Of a DNA stretch of 64,000 nucleotides, positions 1 through 11,356 are shown piece by piece. Under the pieces are notes generated by a model. It was given only the letters and a program-made list of their open reading frames with translations, did not search any database and was not told the DNA's origin. The DNA is from Tilletiopsis washingtonensis. Taxonomy: Eukaryota > Basidiomycota > Exobasidiomycetes > Entylomatales. The translations under genes were made by a program, and so were the position numbers. Positions within the stretch are counted from its first letter, which is position 1; the number at the start of each line of letters is the position of its first letter. The stretch is taken from positions 140,999 to 204,998 of the forward strand of contig NW_020312026.1 of NCBI RefSeq assembly GCF_003144115.1. The letters are read 5' to 3'.

Positions 1-414
1 GCCAAAGGCAATCTGCCCGCGCGCCGCGTCTGCCGGATCTGCGAAGCCATCGCCCTTGCCCGACGCCCAGCTGTGGCCGGCCAGATCGCTGCCGCGCCCC
101 GCGCTCGGCTTCAGGCGGTCGAGGTGGTGTGCGGGCGCCACGTCTGCCGCGTCGTCGTCGCTCTCGTCCGACGAGAGGTCGAGCTTGGCGCGCTTGCGGC
201 CCGTGCTGGCGCCGAGCGGGTTGTGCGTGCGCCGTGCCTTGCGCTGCACGACGTTGGACTCGGACGCAGCGGCGGTGGAGGAGGAGGCCTCGGCCGATGC
301 GCCCTCTGCAGCGCCGCCTGGCGAGACGCTGCGCTTGCGCAGCGAGCGGGGCGCGCGCGACTTCTTCTTGAACAGCGATGGCTCGGCTGAGGTGCTGGCG
401 ATGTTGTCTGCCAT
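1..414 (-). CDS. CWC24: CWC24/RNF113-like splicing factor, N-terminal part
   Basis: The 5' end of a leftward gene, cut by the window edge after 138 codons. The visible protein has short blocks typical of the disordered N-terminus of Cwc24/RNF113: LFKKKS near residue 15, an RKRSVSP patch, ARRTHNP, then an acidic LDLSSDES stretch. Known family members are spliceosomal proteins with a CCCH zinc finger and a RING finger that act around the first catalytic step. Both fingers would lie outside the window, so the call rests on the N-terminal blocks alone. The ATG at 414 lies in a CCGCCATGG context and nothing upstream extends the frame convincingly. No intron is visible in this part. It could be another nuclear protein with a basic, acidic-patched N-terminus. 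Confidence 0.55.
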   Translation of the reverse strand, partial: MADNIASTSAEPSLFKKKSRAPRSLRKRSVSPGGAAEGASAEASSSTAAASESNVVQRKARRTHNPLGASTGRKRAKLDLSSDESDDDAADVAPAHHLDRLKPSAGRGSDLAGHSWASGKGDGFADPADAARGQIAFG

Positions 415-956
415 GGCGGAGGAGCGAGGGAGGTGGTGGCGGCTGCGAAGGATGCAGGCCCCGCAGCGCGCCAGCTCAGGGTGCTGCCGAGCCGTACGTG
501 TCGTCCGAGGCAGCACGTGATCGCCGGACTTAAGCCCAGCCCAGCCCCTCGCTCCACCTCCTGTCTGCTGCGTCCCAGGTGCTGCTTCAACTTTCAGCGG
601 CCTGACCTAGTCTGCAGCAGTACATGCCGAGCTTGAAGCTTCGTCGAGGGAGCTGCCTGCTGTCGCATGCTGCGCTGCCGGACGGCATCTGCGCCCGCCG
701 CCAGAGCGTTCCTGCTGCTCGGGCGCGTCGATGCGCACGGGCCGGCAGCCGAGGAGCGGGGAATGCCGCCGGCCCAGCGGGACCTGCTCTGCCGCTCTCC
801 ACTTCCGCGCGCCGCCTCGGAGACTCGTGGGGTGCCGAAGGGATGCCGGACGCACAGGCCGCTGCTCCCTGAGGCCGGTTTGGCTCATAAAGCGCCGCTT
901 GGGCCTCGCTCGCTCCGCATCTCATCACCACCACAACCCGCCGCAACACACCCAGC
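415..956. other. divergent intergenic region
   Basis: Separates two genes transcribed away from each other, so it should hold both promoters. Overlapping reading frames here have no family resemblance and no coding-like codon use. The only site I can point to is the TATA-like element at 886-892. Confidence 0.5.
886..892 (+). promoter_or_regulatory. TATA-like element (CATAAAG)
   Basis: An A/T-rich heptamer in a GC-rich leader, about 70 nt before the ATG at 957. A similar GATAAAG lies 66 nt before the PHO89-like start. Spacing suits a core promoter of a gene with a short leader, but no transcript start is known. Confidence 0.3.
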
Positions 957-1603
957 ATGCCGGTCAACATCACGCCTGACAACCTCAGTGCGTCACTTGC
1001 CGCCCTGTGCATGCGCCGCTTTTGCTCACGCCCTGCCTCCTCCAGTGGAGCCGCCGTCGGGCGGCCCGATCAACCTCGTCGTCACCATCAAGGCAACGAG
1101 CGAGAAGGCCGCCAAGGATGCCGTGAGTGCTAGCAGCGTTCAGCACCGGCAGCGCATGCTGAGCCGACACGCCGCAGGTCGAGATCCTCAACCGCATCAG
1201 CAAGAAGGCCAACTCGAGCGAGGAACCCGGCTGCCTCTTCGTGAGTGGTGCAAGGCGCATCAGACGTGGCAGAGCGGCGTGCGGCACAGCATGCTCACGC
1301 ACCTTCCTCACGCAGTACAAGGTGATGCAGGGCGCGCACGACCCTGTGAGTATCGCCTCGGCCCGCCATCGATGCCAAGCTCTGTCACTCACACCCGCTG
1401 CAGACGTACATCTCCATCGTCGAGCAGTACAAGGACGGCCAGGCCATGGGCCAGCACACGGAGAACCCCGACTTCAAGGAGCTCATCAGCAAGAAGGACG
1501 AGCTGTGCGCCGAGCTCTTCGCCAAGGTGCGTAGCGCCGTTGCGCCACTCTGCTGCTGCTGCTGACTGGGCGTCGCATTCGACAGTACTACTACGACGCT
1601 TGA
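957..1603 (+). CDS. small ABM-fold (quinol monooxygenase-like) protein
   Basis: Six exons: 957-987, 1046-1122, 1178-1240, 1316-1345, 1404-1526 and 1586-1603, giving 113 residues; all junctions are GT-AG and keep frame. The protein resembles the antibiotic-biosynthesis-monooxygenase (ABM) dimeric alpha/beta-barrel family: a hydrophobic first strand (INLVVTIKA) followed by a helix of about 20 residues, a central QYKVMQGAHDP strand replacing the usual 'YxxyrdpedP', then YISIVEQYKD and a C-terminal helix (FKELISKKDELC) before the short YYYDA end. Family members oxidise quinols or merely detoxify small aromatics without a cofactor; the substrate here cannot be read. The length of about 100-115 residues is normal. 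No signal peptide is seen, so it is probably cytosolic. Exons of 18-31 nt make it intron-dense for its size. Confidence 0.65.
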
Positions 1604-2807
1604 GCGTGCTGAGCACATACATTGTTGCCGCTCCTCGCACAAACGCTGCGCTGAGACGCTGGTGCAATGCCATGACGATCATCCCCCTCTGCGTGTGACG
1701 AGCTTCTCATCGGTGATCTGCCTTTGGCCTATAGCAGCTCGAGAGTCCCGCACTGCCTCGGAGCTCCTCGGCGACGGCGACGGGACGTGCCTCGGAGTGT
1801 ACGAGTGCTGGCTGCTAGGCTTTCCTGTCTGCTGTGTCTCTAGAAGGGCGACCCGTCGAGCATGTCACCGCCGCTGCGAAGCTTCACGTTCAGTCCGAGC
1901 CGAGGCGCTCTGTACCGTCCGGCGGCTGTCGAACCCTGAACGAGCACCAGAAGCAGCAGGGCTCCGGCTCGGGCTCGACGGCGAGGAGCATGCCGGTCCG
2001 CGTCCCTCCTCGTTCCTTCTCGCGCCGTCGCGAGCGCCACGAGGCGTCGCCGCCGCGCGCGCGCTGCGCTGCAGGCTGCAGGCGGAGCGGCGTGGCGTTT
2101 GCCGTGACGTCGGCGCGCGTCGCGGGCGCAGAGGGGTGCAGCGCCTGGCTAAACTCACGCTCGAGGCTCCTCCTCACTGCCAGCTGCCCAGGAAGATGCG
2201 CCACAGCAAGCTCGAGAGTCAAGAGGCAGCGCCAGCTCCTTCCAGCTCTTTCCTTTGATGGGGTTCGTGCCGTCCAAGGTTGGTGAGGCTGCGATGGAGG
2301 CGCGCTCGGCAGGCGGACCGCGGCCTGCGCGCGGGGATTGCCGAGCGAGCCAAACCTTGGGCGGCGTGCGGAGAGAGGGGGCGTGCGCATCGGCTGCGGG
2401 GAGGAACGGGCGCTGGGCCCGTGGGAAGGCCGCTGCGCGCGGGCCAGGCGCCGCCGCGCGCCGAGCCACGCCGAGCACAGCCGCAGAGGCCGAGAGGGGC
2501 AGCACGACCCTCCAGCACGGCAGCAAGGCCCAGCTCGCATGGCTGCACGATGAGCAGGCACGGCGGCAGCGTGCAGCAGCGGACCTCGACCTCGAGCAGC
2601 GATTCGCGATTGCGAGCCCTGCCGCCTCGCCGCTGCGCTATGCCCGTGCGCTCTCTTGGCCCTTCGGCGCCCCTGGTGCCTGTTGCTCTCGGCGCGCTCT
2701 TCCTGACAGCCGCCGCGGCCGCCACGCTGCACCCTCTCTCTGCTCCACCACCTCCCTCTCGCGGCCCCACTCCGCACCCCTCCATCCACACCCCACTCTC
2801 GCCCAGC
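1604..2807. other. gene-free interval
   Basis: No reading frame in these 1.2 kb resembles a known family. The last 120 nt before the next ATG are pyrimidine-rich, typical of fungal core promoters and leaders. Nothing else recognised. Confidence 0.45.
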
Positions 2808-4679
2808 ATGTCCAAGCCCGCACAGCGCACCGTGCTCAACCTCGGCAACCTGCCGCCCAAGCGCGAGGGCTTCGGCTCGGCCGGCGTGAGTGTGGCCCGG
2901 TGTACTGCCGCGTAGCGCAGGCGCTGACCCCTGCCCAGTCCTACCCGCGCACGCCGTCGCGCGTCGACCCGAACAACCCGCCGTGGCCCGCGTACCGCGG
3001 CTACCACGAGTTCTCCTTCGCGCACGAGACGATGGGCAAGCGCCTGCCCACCATCCTCGGCAAGGCCATCGACGACACGATCCGCACGCTCAACGAGCAG
3101 AGCGACGAGGAGCGCATGGTCGACCTGCTCAAGTGCATCGAGCGCATGCAGGTGCTGATGAAGGACCTGCAGAACAACGCCAAGCTGCGGTGAGTGCGGA
3201 GAAGGGCGGGCGCTGCAGTGCGCAGCACTGACCCTACGCAGGCCGATCATCGACGACGGCGAGGGCGACGTGGCACTGTGGAACAAGGAGCTGGCGCGCT
3301 ACTTCCGCGGCAAGACGTTCATGGATGCGTGAGTCGCCGCCGCTGCGCCACCGCACAGGGCGCGTCGCTAACCCCACACAGCCCGTGGTTCTTCGCCGAG
3401 GCGTACAAGTACCGCCGCCTGCATGAGTGCTTCTCCATCTCCAAGTACTGGAAGGACTACGACGTCTTCTTCCGCCAGAAGTGCGACACCTTCTCGCGCT
3501 CGTCGACGGCCGTGTTTGAGCTGTCCACGCGCTTCGCTGAGCCGTTCCACTACGAGGCCAACGCGTCGGACGCCGAGAAGCTTGAGGCGCGCAAGCTCGT
3601 CTTCCACGAGCTGACGCAGGTGTGCCTCTGGGGCAACGCCACGGACCTCAGCCTGCTCATCAACATGACCGAGGAGGACATCAAGAACCTGCAGAGCACC
3701 GGCGGCGAGCACCTCGCCGCGACGGAGAAGAACATCCTCGGCAACCACATCGAGCGGATCTGGAACATGCTGTCGAAGATGAAGTGCGTGCGGCGGTGCG
3801 TGTGGTGCGCGGCGCCGAGGCTGACTCCACTGCAGGGACGGCCGCATCGACTTCGTGCTCGACAACGCCGGCTTCGAGCTGTACTGCGACTGCGTCTACG
3901 GTGAGCAGCAGCCGCGCACGCCGAGGTTGCCCCACACTCACGCCTTCCCACAGCCGACTGGCTCATCCAGTCGGGCATCGCCAAGCAGGTGCGCTTCCAC
4001 GGCAAGCGCTTTGCGTGGTTCGTGTCGGACGTGACGCGCAAGGACTGGGACTGGCTCCTCAACAGCATGATGTACGGCTCGCTCTTCCCCGACGGCTCCG
4101 ACGCCGAGCTGGCGTCGCTCAAGCAGCTCGCGACGCGCTGGAAGGGCTACGAGAACGAGGGCCAGTGGATCTACGAGCAGCACCCCTTCTGGTGCACGGG
4201 CTACTCGTTCTGGTCGCTGCCCAGCGAGGCGCCCGACCTGTTCCTGCACCTGTCCGAGAGCGACTGCGTGTACTTCAAGGGCGACCTCAACCACCGGTGC
4301 GTGGCTGATGAGGCCAGCTGGTGCGGCATCGCTGACCCTCTTGCGCCCACAGCAAGCTCACGTACGACTGCCAGGCGCCGTCGCAGACGCCCTTCGACAT
4401 TGCCATTGGCCCGCTCGCCAGCGAGGACGGTGCGCCGCCGGTCGTGTCGCTGCGCACGATCAAGTCCGACGTGAGTCGCGCGCGCAGTTGTTGCACAGCG
4501 CTGCCGCTCATCACGCGCCACCCCACCCACAGGTCGTCGTCGGCGTGCCGGAGGAGGTGTCGAAGCGCCTCGACGAGGAGGAGAAGGGCTGGCGCATCAG
4601 CGGCAAGTACGCCGTTGTGCTCGTGTCCGACGGCGACACGGAGCGCCGCCCCGTGCGCTTCGAGGACGGCAACAAGTAA
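2808..4679 (+). CDS. DUF89 damage-control phosphatase (ARMT1/YMR027W-like)
   Basis: Eight exons (2808-2885, 2939-3189, 3242-3328, 3382-3783, 3836-3900, 3954-4296, 4353-4470, 4533-4679) encode 496 residues, a normal length for subfamily III DUF89 proteins. An N-terminal helical half (HETMGKRLPTILGKAIDD, LWNKELARYF) leads into the metal-binding core: FVLDNAGFELYCD near residue 295, HGKRFAWFVSDVT near 330, a YFKGDLNHRKL loop near 410, and the family's RTxK motif as RTIKSD near 450. In characterised homologues the Asp-Asn-Asp set binds a divalent metal and the enzyme removes phosphate from reactive sugar phosphates such as fructose 1-phosphate. Human ARMT1 was also reported to methylate glutamate, a claim that has been debated. 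All key residues are present, so activity is likely. No targeting signal is seen; probably cytosolic. Confidence 0.88.
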
Positions 4680-5049
4680 AGCCATCCGCCCGGTCCCGCA
4701 GAGCAATCTCATGTCCCCTTGTACGCCTCGCAAAATGATATCTTGTCATGACGGAGAGGGCGAGAGCGCTGCCTTGTGCATCCCTCCAACTGCGTTCGCG
4801 GGGCAGCGCCTAGCGCTGCGCCGCACTGCGACACTGACGAGGTGTGAGCACAAGGCCGACTGCTAGCTGGCTCCGTCCAGGGCATGTGTGAGCTCTACTC
4901 CGTGTCTGCAGGCTGCGTCTGTGCCTGTGCGCAGCGCCAGCACGAAGCATGCACGGTGCACCGGGATGTGGAGGGCGCGCGCGTCGGCGGCTGCAGGCGA
5001 AGCTGCGCGGCGCTCGTCGTGCAGCACCTCTTCTCCCATCACCATCACC
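4680..5049. other. intergenic region between tandem genes
   Basis: Holds the 3' end of the phosphatase gene and the promoter of the dehydrogenase gene. The final 20 nt (repeated CATCAC) form the immediate leader. No gene or clear signal found. Confidence 0.45.
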
Positions 5050-6036
5050 ATGCCCTCATCACTTCCCGTCGTGCTCCTCACCGGCGCCTCGCGCGGCCTC
5101 GGTCTCGCCACCGCCACGCTGCTGCTGCGCGGCACCTCTCGCCTGCCGCGCGCACACGTCGTGGCCATCTCGCGCAGCAAGCCCGACGAGCTGGCTGCGC
5201 TCGAGAAGGAGTACAGCGGCAGCAGCGATGACTCGCCGGCGCTGCTCGTCGTGCAGGGGGACGTGACAGATGCAAAGACGAACCAGAAGGCGGTTGATGG
5301 GGCAGTGGAGAAGTGGGGACGCCTCGATGCGCTCATCCTCAACGCTGGCGTGGTCAAGTTCGCGCGCCTTGCCGATGCTGTGAGTGGGTCAGCTGAGGAG
5401 TCGACGAGCGTTCGCTGAGGCGGCCGCTATCCAGGACCCGGCATCGTTTGCCGAGCAGCTCAACATCAACCTCGTCTCGCTCGTCACGACGCTGCACGCT
5501 GCTGCGCCGCACCTGCGAGAGTCACCGAGCGGCACGGGCAAGGTGGTGCTCGTCTCGTCGGGCGCCGCCGTGGGGCAGTACGCTGGATGGGGTCCCTACT
5601 GCGCTGGCAAGTGAGTCACAGCGGTGGAAATTGTGTGCAGCAGAGCTCATACTCCTCTCAGGGCCGGCATGAACGCGCTGGCACGTGTGCTCGCCGTCGA
5701 GGAGCCCAAGCTTGCCGTGTGGGCCGTGCGTCCTGGCGTGGTCGCTACCGATGTGAGTCAAGCAGCGCTGCTCACGCCACACAGCGCTGACACACACCTC
5801 AGATGCAAGCGGACATCCGTGCCAACGGCGCTGAGTCGATGGGCGAGCAGCACTCCAAGTTCATCAAGCTGCACGCCGACAACCAGCTGCTGGCGCCGGA
5901 GGACCCCGGCCACGTGCTGGCGGCGCTGGCCGTGCGCGGCACGCGCGACGAGCCCAAGGACAAGGAGGGCAAGGGTGCAGGCTCCATTGGCGCCTTCTTG
6001 GACTGGAGCGAGCTGTCAGACTACCGGCGGCCCTGA
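5050..6036 (+). CDS. short-chain dehydrogenase/reductase (SDR)
   Basis: Four exons (5050-5379, 5435-5610, 5662-5752, 5803-6036), 276 residues. The classical SDR layout is complete: the dinucleotide-binding TGASRGLG at residues 11-18, an NAG motif near 100 (LILNAGV), the SSGAAV strand carrying the catalytic Ser, and YCAGK as the YxxxK active site near 165, followed by the RPGVVATD loop. These features fit small fungal NAD(P)H carbonyl reductases related to yeast Irc24/YIR036C and sepiapterin-reductase-like enzymes. The substrate is not predictable. No targeting peptide or membrane segment, so cytosolic. The intron after Gly-Lys of the active-site motif splits a Lys codon. The 3' end is only 39 nt from the stop of the convergent membrane-protein gene, so transcripts probably overlap. 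Confidence 0.9.
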
Positions 6037-6075
6037 GGACAGACGAGCAGTGCAATGCATTTCTGTTCCCAGTGT

Positions 6076-7264
6076 CTACTGCTCCTTCTTCTCCTCTGCG
6101 GCGGCTGCCTCCTCCGGGCCAACGAAGATCTCGCGGTCGACGCTGCGCAGGCCGCCCCACGCCGCGAGGATTGCAGACGGACCGAGGACCGGCGCGAGGA
6201 GCGCCAAGATCCAGGCGGTGCTCTGCGGGCCCTTGCGCTCGCTCCGCTCCTGCAGCACGTATGCCGCCACAGCGACGGTGGAGCAGACATTGTCGAGGCC
6301 GATGGAGCTCTGTGCCGGGTGCGACCAGAGCGTGTCGCGCAGCGTCGCAAAGAAGCTGGCGCCAGCCGGCAGTGCTGCGCGGATCTCGAGCGAGAGATTG
6401 TAGCGGATCATGAGAGAGTAGAGGAAGAGGAAGGCGTAGAGCACCTTGCGCCGGACGGGGCGCGCCGGCAGGAACGAGAGCACCAGTGGCGGCGCGTGCA
6501 TGGCGGCAAGACGCAGCAGCGTCGTCGGCGGCTCCGTAACGCTGTAGGCGCCGGCAGCCATGAGCGCCATCTCGGCGATGAAGAGACGGCCGGGCTGCGT
6601 CGGCCGGAACGAGACGGACGGCGTCTGCGCCAACGTGAGGAAGGTGAGGCAGAGCGCCACGGAGACGGCCACGGCCTGGCCGAGCAGCATGAGGAGGAAG
6701 AGGTTCGGCAGGCGGTCAAGCGCAGCTGAGGAGCTGAGGCATCAGCGGAGAGCTGCTGAGCGACGCACTGCCACTCACACTCCTCGCGGCCCTTGACGAT
6801 CCATGCGCCGACGGCCAACAGGCACACCTCGGAGCTCCACCACCACTGCGTGGCGCCCGAGACGACGTGGCCCCAGGCCTGCTCGAAGAGGCGCGTGTCG
6901 CGCAGCCAGGCCGCCACTGTCGGCGCACACTGCGCGGACCAGGCCGGCGAGCATGCCTTGAGCACGACGCCGTCGGCGTAGTCGCTGTACGAGCGCGCAA
7001 GGAAGGCGAACATGCTGGGCACAGAAGCGTCAGCGCTGCGGCGCGGCCGCGCTGCTGCCAGACTCACTAGTACCACGTCGCGCCGAGGCTCGCCGCAGCC
7101 AGCACCAGCCACTTGGCCCGCGTGGCGGCGTCGGCGCCGCCGCCGAAGCTCAGCGCACGCACGACATTCGTGACGACGAGCACGGCGCAGGTGCCAAGGT
7201 AGGTGAGCAGCACGAGCGTGTACCGCGACTCGAGGTGCGCCGAGGCGGCGGCGACGAGCGACAT
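6076..7264 (-). CDS. multi-pass membrane protein with C-terminal KKxx motif
   Basis: Three exons (7264-7068, 7014-6779, 6725-6076), 360 residues; I do not recognise the family. The protein has six or seven hydrophobic segments spread over its length (about residues 15-35, 51-70, 122-140, 153-175, 190-208, 222-245 and 320-340). It ends in an acidic tail that finishes KKEQ, which fits the dilysine (KKxx) signal that returns membrane proteins from the Golgi to the ER. A three-Trp cluster (QWWWSS) precedes the third segment. ER residence is therefore an inference; function is unknown. The first junction completes a Tyr codon and the second a Ser codon, which supports the model. The start at 7264 (MSLVAA) is the first Met before the first membrane segment; the frame is open further upstream, so a longer N-terminus is possible. 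Confidence 0.7.
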
Positions 7265-8585
7265 GCTGACGAGGTGTAAGCTGAGGGATGCAGCGCAGAC
7301 GGTGTCGCTGCTCGTGATGGTGGAGAAGAAGGAAGCCCTGCTCCAGCGGCAGGCAGAGACGCCGAGAACGTGCAAGTCGAGAAGACTCCGCTGTCTTGCC
7401 AAGCATCCGCCGCCCACGTGCACGTTCTCGTGTTGGTCCGTGCGTGAGCTCAGCTGACATCACGTGACCTCTGTCAAGGAGTGAGCTTCGACGAGCTCCC
7501 TCTGTCAACCGACACGACAAAGCGACGACGACGGCGTTGCACTCTGACAGCTATACGGCATGGGCGGGCCGAACGCGCCGCTCAGGGGGGCGAATCAGGC
7601 ACTGGCTGCCCTGAATGTTGCCCCCTGGCGCTTACCCGAGAAGTCACACGCGCATTACCACGGAAAGGCCAGCACGCAGATCCGCACCGGACGTGGGTCA
7701 AGCCGTGTTGGGCGCCTGAATTCGAGAGTCAGCAGGAAGGTACCTGCTGTCCGTGCCGTGATTCTGAGGTCAAAAGAAGGAGCATCGGCCAGAGCGTCTT
7801 GCGCTGCCGGGGATAAGCCGCCGTCGAAGGCGGCTGCGCGAGCGTCACGCCGATCGGCGTGGGAACAACCGCCTCGCCGCGCACCGCGGGCCAAGCCGCG
7901 GGGCCGCCAATCGCGCCAGACCGACGCTGCACCCTCAGCCTATGCCAAGCAACGCTCTGGACGTGGCTGGCTCTGCGCTTGTGAGCTGATGATGTCTGCG
8001 CTGCATGCTGCATGGAATGCAACCCAGCCGCGGGCGCAAGACAGCTCATGCGGCCGAGCCGTCAGGAGGCAGCCTCTCACATGGTCCGCGGACGGAGCTC
8101 AGGCCCTCCGCGGCCCTCGCGCGGCGCGGCGCGGTGCTTGTGAGCGCAGCTGACGCCAAGCGCCACAATTCTGCTGGCCTGGACCTCTGCGGAGCGTCTA
8201 TTTCGAGGCGCAGGACGGCAGCAACGCAGCACCAGCAGCGCAGCCTCACGGGTCGCTGTTGGAAAGGACGCCGCATCACGCACATCGTGCATGGCTTGCG
8301 GCTGCTGCTGCGCGCTGCTCTCGCGTTGCTCTGGCGCTGCCCTCCGCGGACGGACCGCTCAGTGAGCGGCCGCGCAGAGGCCGCGGGCGCAACATGTGCC
8401 TGAGATGCTTGCGTCAGCTCGATCTGGCGTGTGCGGCAGCGTCGGGCCTCCCCCTGGGACGTGCCTCTCGCAGCGGCAGCAATCAGATACAAAAAGCGGC
8501 GCCGTCTTCCCGCTCTCGCCGCTGCGCCCACCACCTCTCGGACGCACAACTGCGCCGCCCTCAAGCACCCACAAGCTTTTGCATC
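7265..8585. other. divergent intergenic region with inverted repeat
   Basis: These 1.3 kb contain the promoters of the membrane-protein gene and the ABCG gene. No coding family or RNA gene recognised. Visible structure: an 11-nt inverted repeat (7364-7374 and 7419-7429), two CACGTG hexamers near 7415 and 7464, and an A-rich ATACAAAA stretch about 100 nt before the ABCG start. Confidence 0.45.
7364..7429. repeat. 11-nt inverted repeat
   Basis: GAGAACGTGCA at 7364-7374 is matched exactly on the other strand by TGCACGTTCTC at 7419-7429, with 44 nt between. It lies 100-165 nt upstream of the membrane-protein ATG and could be a pair of binding sites for one factor. Confidence 0.6.
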
Positions 8586-11356
8586 ATGTCGCTCTCCGCC
8601 AGCGGCCTCCGCTGGGAGAACCTGCGCTACTCCATCCCGCTGCCGAAGAAGGCCGCCGCAGAGGCGCGCGCCCGTGCTGCCGTCGACCCAACTGACAGCA
8701 CTCTCGAGAAGTCCGAGACCGGCAATGTGCAGACGTCGGACTCGGGCATCGACGCTGGCATGCGTCACATCCTGCGTGGCATCTCGGGCGAGGTGCGCCG
8801 CGGCGAGATGGTCGCGATCCTCGGCGCTTCGGGCGCGGGAAAGGTGAGCTGGCCTGACGAAGCGCCTGCGATGACTTGCTCACGCGTCTTCCCTCTCAGA
8901 CGACGGCACTCAACGCCCTGTCTACTCGCATCGGCAAGACCGGCGAGCTCGGCGGCACCATCACCTTTGACGGCAAGCCGCGCAACCCGGCGTCGTGGAA
9001 GCGCACCGTAGGGTGAGCCAGGGCGCTCTTTGCTGTTGAAGCCAACCTCGATTGATCTTCTTCATGCTCAGATACGTCGAACAAGATGATCAACTCTTCG
9101 GCTTATTGAGCGTTCGCGAGACCATTGAATACGCCGCCTCGCTGCGTCTGCCAGCCAAGCTCTTCAGCGAGGCGGACAAGCAGGCACGCGTTGACACGAC
9201 GATCAAGTCTCTTCGCCTCGAGAAGGCACAGCACACTCGCATCGGCACGCCTGGTGCTCGCGGCGTCTCGGGCGGCGAGCGCAAGCGCACGAGCATCGCC
9301 GTCGAACTGGTCTCGGACGTGTCACTGCTCAGTAGGTCTTTGCGATGTGTCTGCAAGTATCAATCTGACAGGTCGCATTGCCAGTGCTCGACGAGCCGAC
9401 GAGCGGTCTGGACGCCTTTGCGGCCGCCAACGCGATCGAGCTGCTCAAGAACATCTCGCGCGAGCGCCAGATCGCCGTGCTCATGACCATCCACCAGCCG
9501 TCCTTCGCCGTCCTTTCGCTGTTCGACAAGATCAGCCTGCTGGCGCGTGGTGCCGTCTACTACAACGGCCCGCCGCACATCGCCGAGGCGTGGTTCGAGT
9601 CTCTCGGCTACGGCACGCCCAAGGGCGTCTCGCCGCCGGACCACTACATCACGATGGCCGAGGCATTCGAGAAGACGCCCGAGGCCGAGGCTCGCGTGCT
9701 CGGCCTGCTCTCGGCCTGGGCCGAGCGCGGCGAGGCCTTCGTCGCGAGCTACGAGAAGGACTACCCGGCCAGCAGCAGCATCGACGGCCACAGCCCCAGC
9801 AACACGATCGACGCCAAGCGCGACGTAGAGCAGCACGCCGGCGCGGAACGCGACCAAGCCTCGTGGCCCACGCCCTGGCACAAGGAGCTCGCCATTCTGA
9901 CGCACCGCGTCTGGCTCCAGCTCATCCGCGACAAGTCGGTCCTGTTTGCAGGCATCGGCCAGACGGTGGCTCTGTGTATCTTCATCGGATTTGCCTACTT
10001 TCGTTTGGGCAACAGTCAGAGCGACGTTCTTGCCCGCGTCGGCGCGCTGTTGTAGGTGGCACCGAGCCGAACCCTTGCGCATGGCCGACACTGACCGCAT
10101 CTACTCCCACGCAGCATCGTGCCCGTCAACGCAGCGTTCGCCGTGACATTTGCGACGTATGCGCCGTTCCCGCTCGAGCGCTCCATCATCATCCGCGAGC
10201 GCAGCGGCGGCCAGTACCGTGAGTCGGACGCGCTCGACCCGTGTTGACGACCTGTCTCACGCGCCACTTGCACAGGCACCACGAGCGCCTATCTCGCCAA
10301 GATGCTTGTCACTCTGCCTTCCACTGTCGTTTCGACGATAGTTTACTATATTGTGATCTACTGGAGTAAGCGGACCTGAGGGCGCGACCGAAGCATACGC
10401 GCTCTGACCTCTATCCCACAGTGATCGGCTTCCGTGCTGGCGCCGGTCCCTTCTTCATCTGGATCGGTATTACGCAGCTGCAGGTGCTGTCGGCGATAGG
10501 CCAAGGCTTCGCCATCGGCTGCGCCGTCCCCTCGATCACCCTAGCTGGCGTACTCGCGCCTCTCGTCAAGTGAGTGAAAAGTGCAGCCATCCCGTCGCCA
10601 AACCACTGACTTTATCCTAACACCCCCAGCGTCGTGGCGATGCTCTTTGGGTCTTCCCTGCTTCCGTTGAGCTCGATCCCACCTTGGTACGAGGATGCGT
10701 TGCCTGCCGACGGCGGGACGAAGGCTGACCGCGTCCTTCTTCCTCTGCAGGTTCATCTGGCTGCACTGGTGAGTGGTGCTGCGCGCCGATGACTATTTCT
10801 ACTCTGCTGTTGCTGACATGCACTCGTGCTTCCAGGATCTCGCCTTGTAAGTCGAGCCAGAGCACGAAGAGGCGCTCAAGACGGTCGCACACACGCGCCA
10901 CACGCGCGTCGACCGTGCGCGCGACCTCCGCCGTCCTGATGCTTTGCTCCATGGCGACACTCGCTGACACTCGAGCGCTCTCACACAGTGAGCTACTCGT
11001 TTGCCGCTCTTGCCCGTGAGTCCACGAAGACCCGCTCATTTGGTAGTGCAATCGGCCTGACGCGTCCGCTGCGCAGAGAACGAGTTCGGCGGCGACCGTA
11101 CCTTCGAGTGCAGCGCTGGAGCTGCGCAGTGCTACCGCACCGGTGCCGATGTGCTGGCGCAGTACGACCTACAGCGCTTCGGAATTGGCGCATGCGCCGG
11201 CTTTCTGGTCCTCCTTTCGTGAGTCGAGTCTGCGTCCAAGCTGCAGCGAGACCTCCGGAGCCCTGACACGCGTCTCGCCGCCGCAGCTCGGCCTACTTCA
11301 TCCTCGGCTACATCGGCCTGCGCTTCGGCGGCCATCCGCGCTTCCGCTACGCTTGA
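8586..11356 (+). CDS. ABCG-family half-transporter
   Basis: Thirteen exons (8586-8843, 8900-9012, 9072-9331, 9385-10051, 10115-10218, 10276-10365, 10422-10569, 10630-10686, 10751-10768, 10836-10846, 10989-11015, 11077-11218, 11287-11356), 654 residues. An ATP-binding domain comes first: Walker A GASGAGKTT at about 80-88 (split by intron 1 right after Lys), the Q-loop VEQDD, signature VSGGE near 188, Walker B and D-loop LMLDEPTSGLD, and the H-loop His in TIHQPS. A six-helix membrane domain follows with ABCG hallmarks (PLERSIIIRERSGGQY, a WISPL turn). One nucleotide-binding plus one membrane domain is the half-size ABCG layout, so it must dimerise. It exports lipophilic compounds in known relatives; substrate and membrane are not predictable. 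Three consecutive exons are only 18, 11 and 27 nt, yet together they restore the conserved WFIWLHWISPL block, so I trust them. Confidence 0.92.

Noticed and set aside
7731-7748. Short hairpin (AGCAGG / CCTGCT) in the ABCG upstream region
   Set aside because: Six-base arms are expected by chance in GC-rich DNA and no terminator-like or regulatory context is present.
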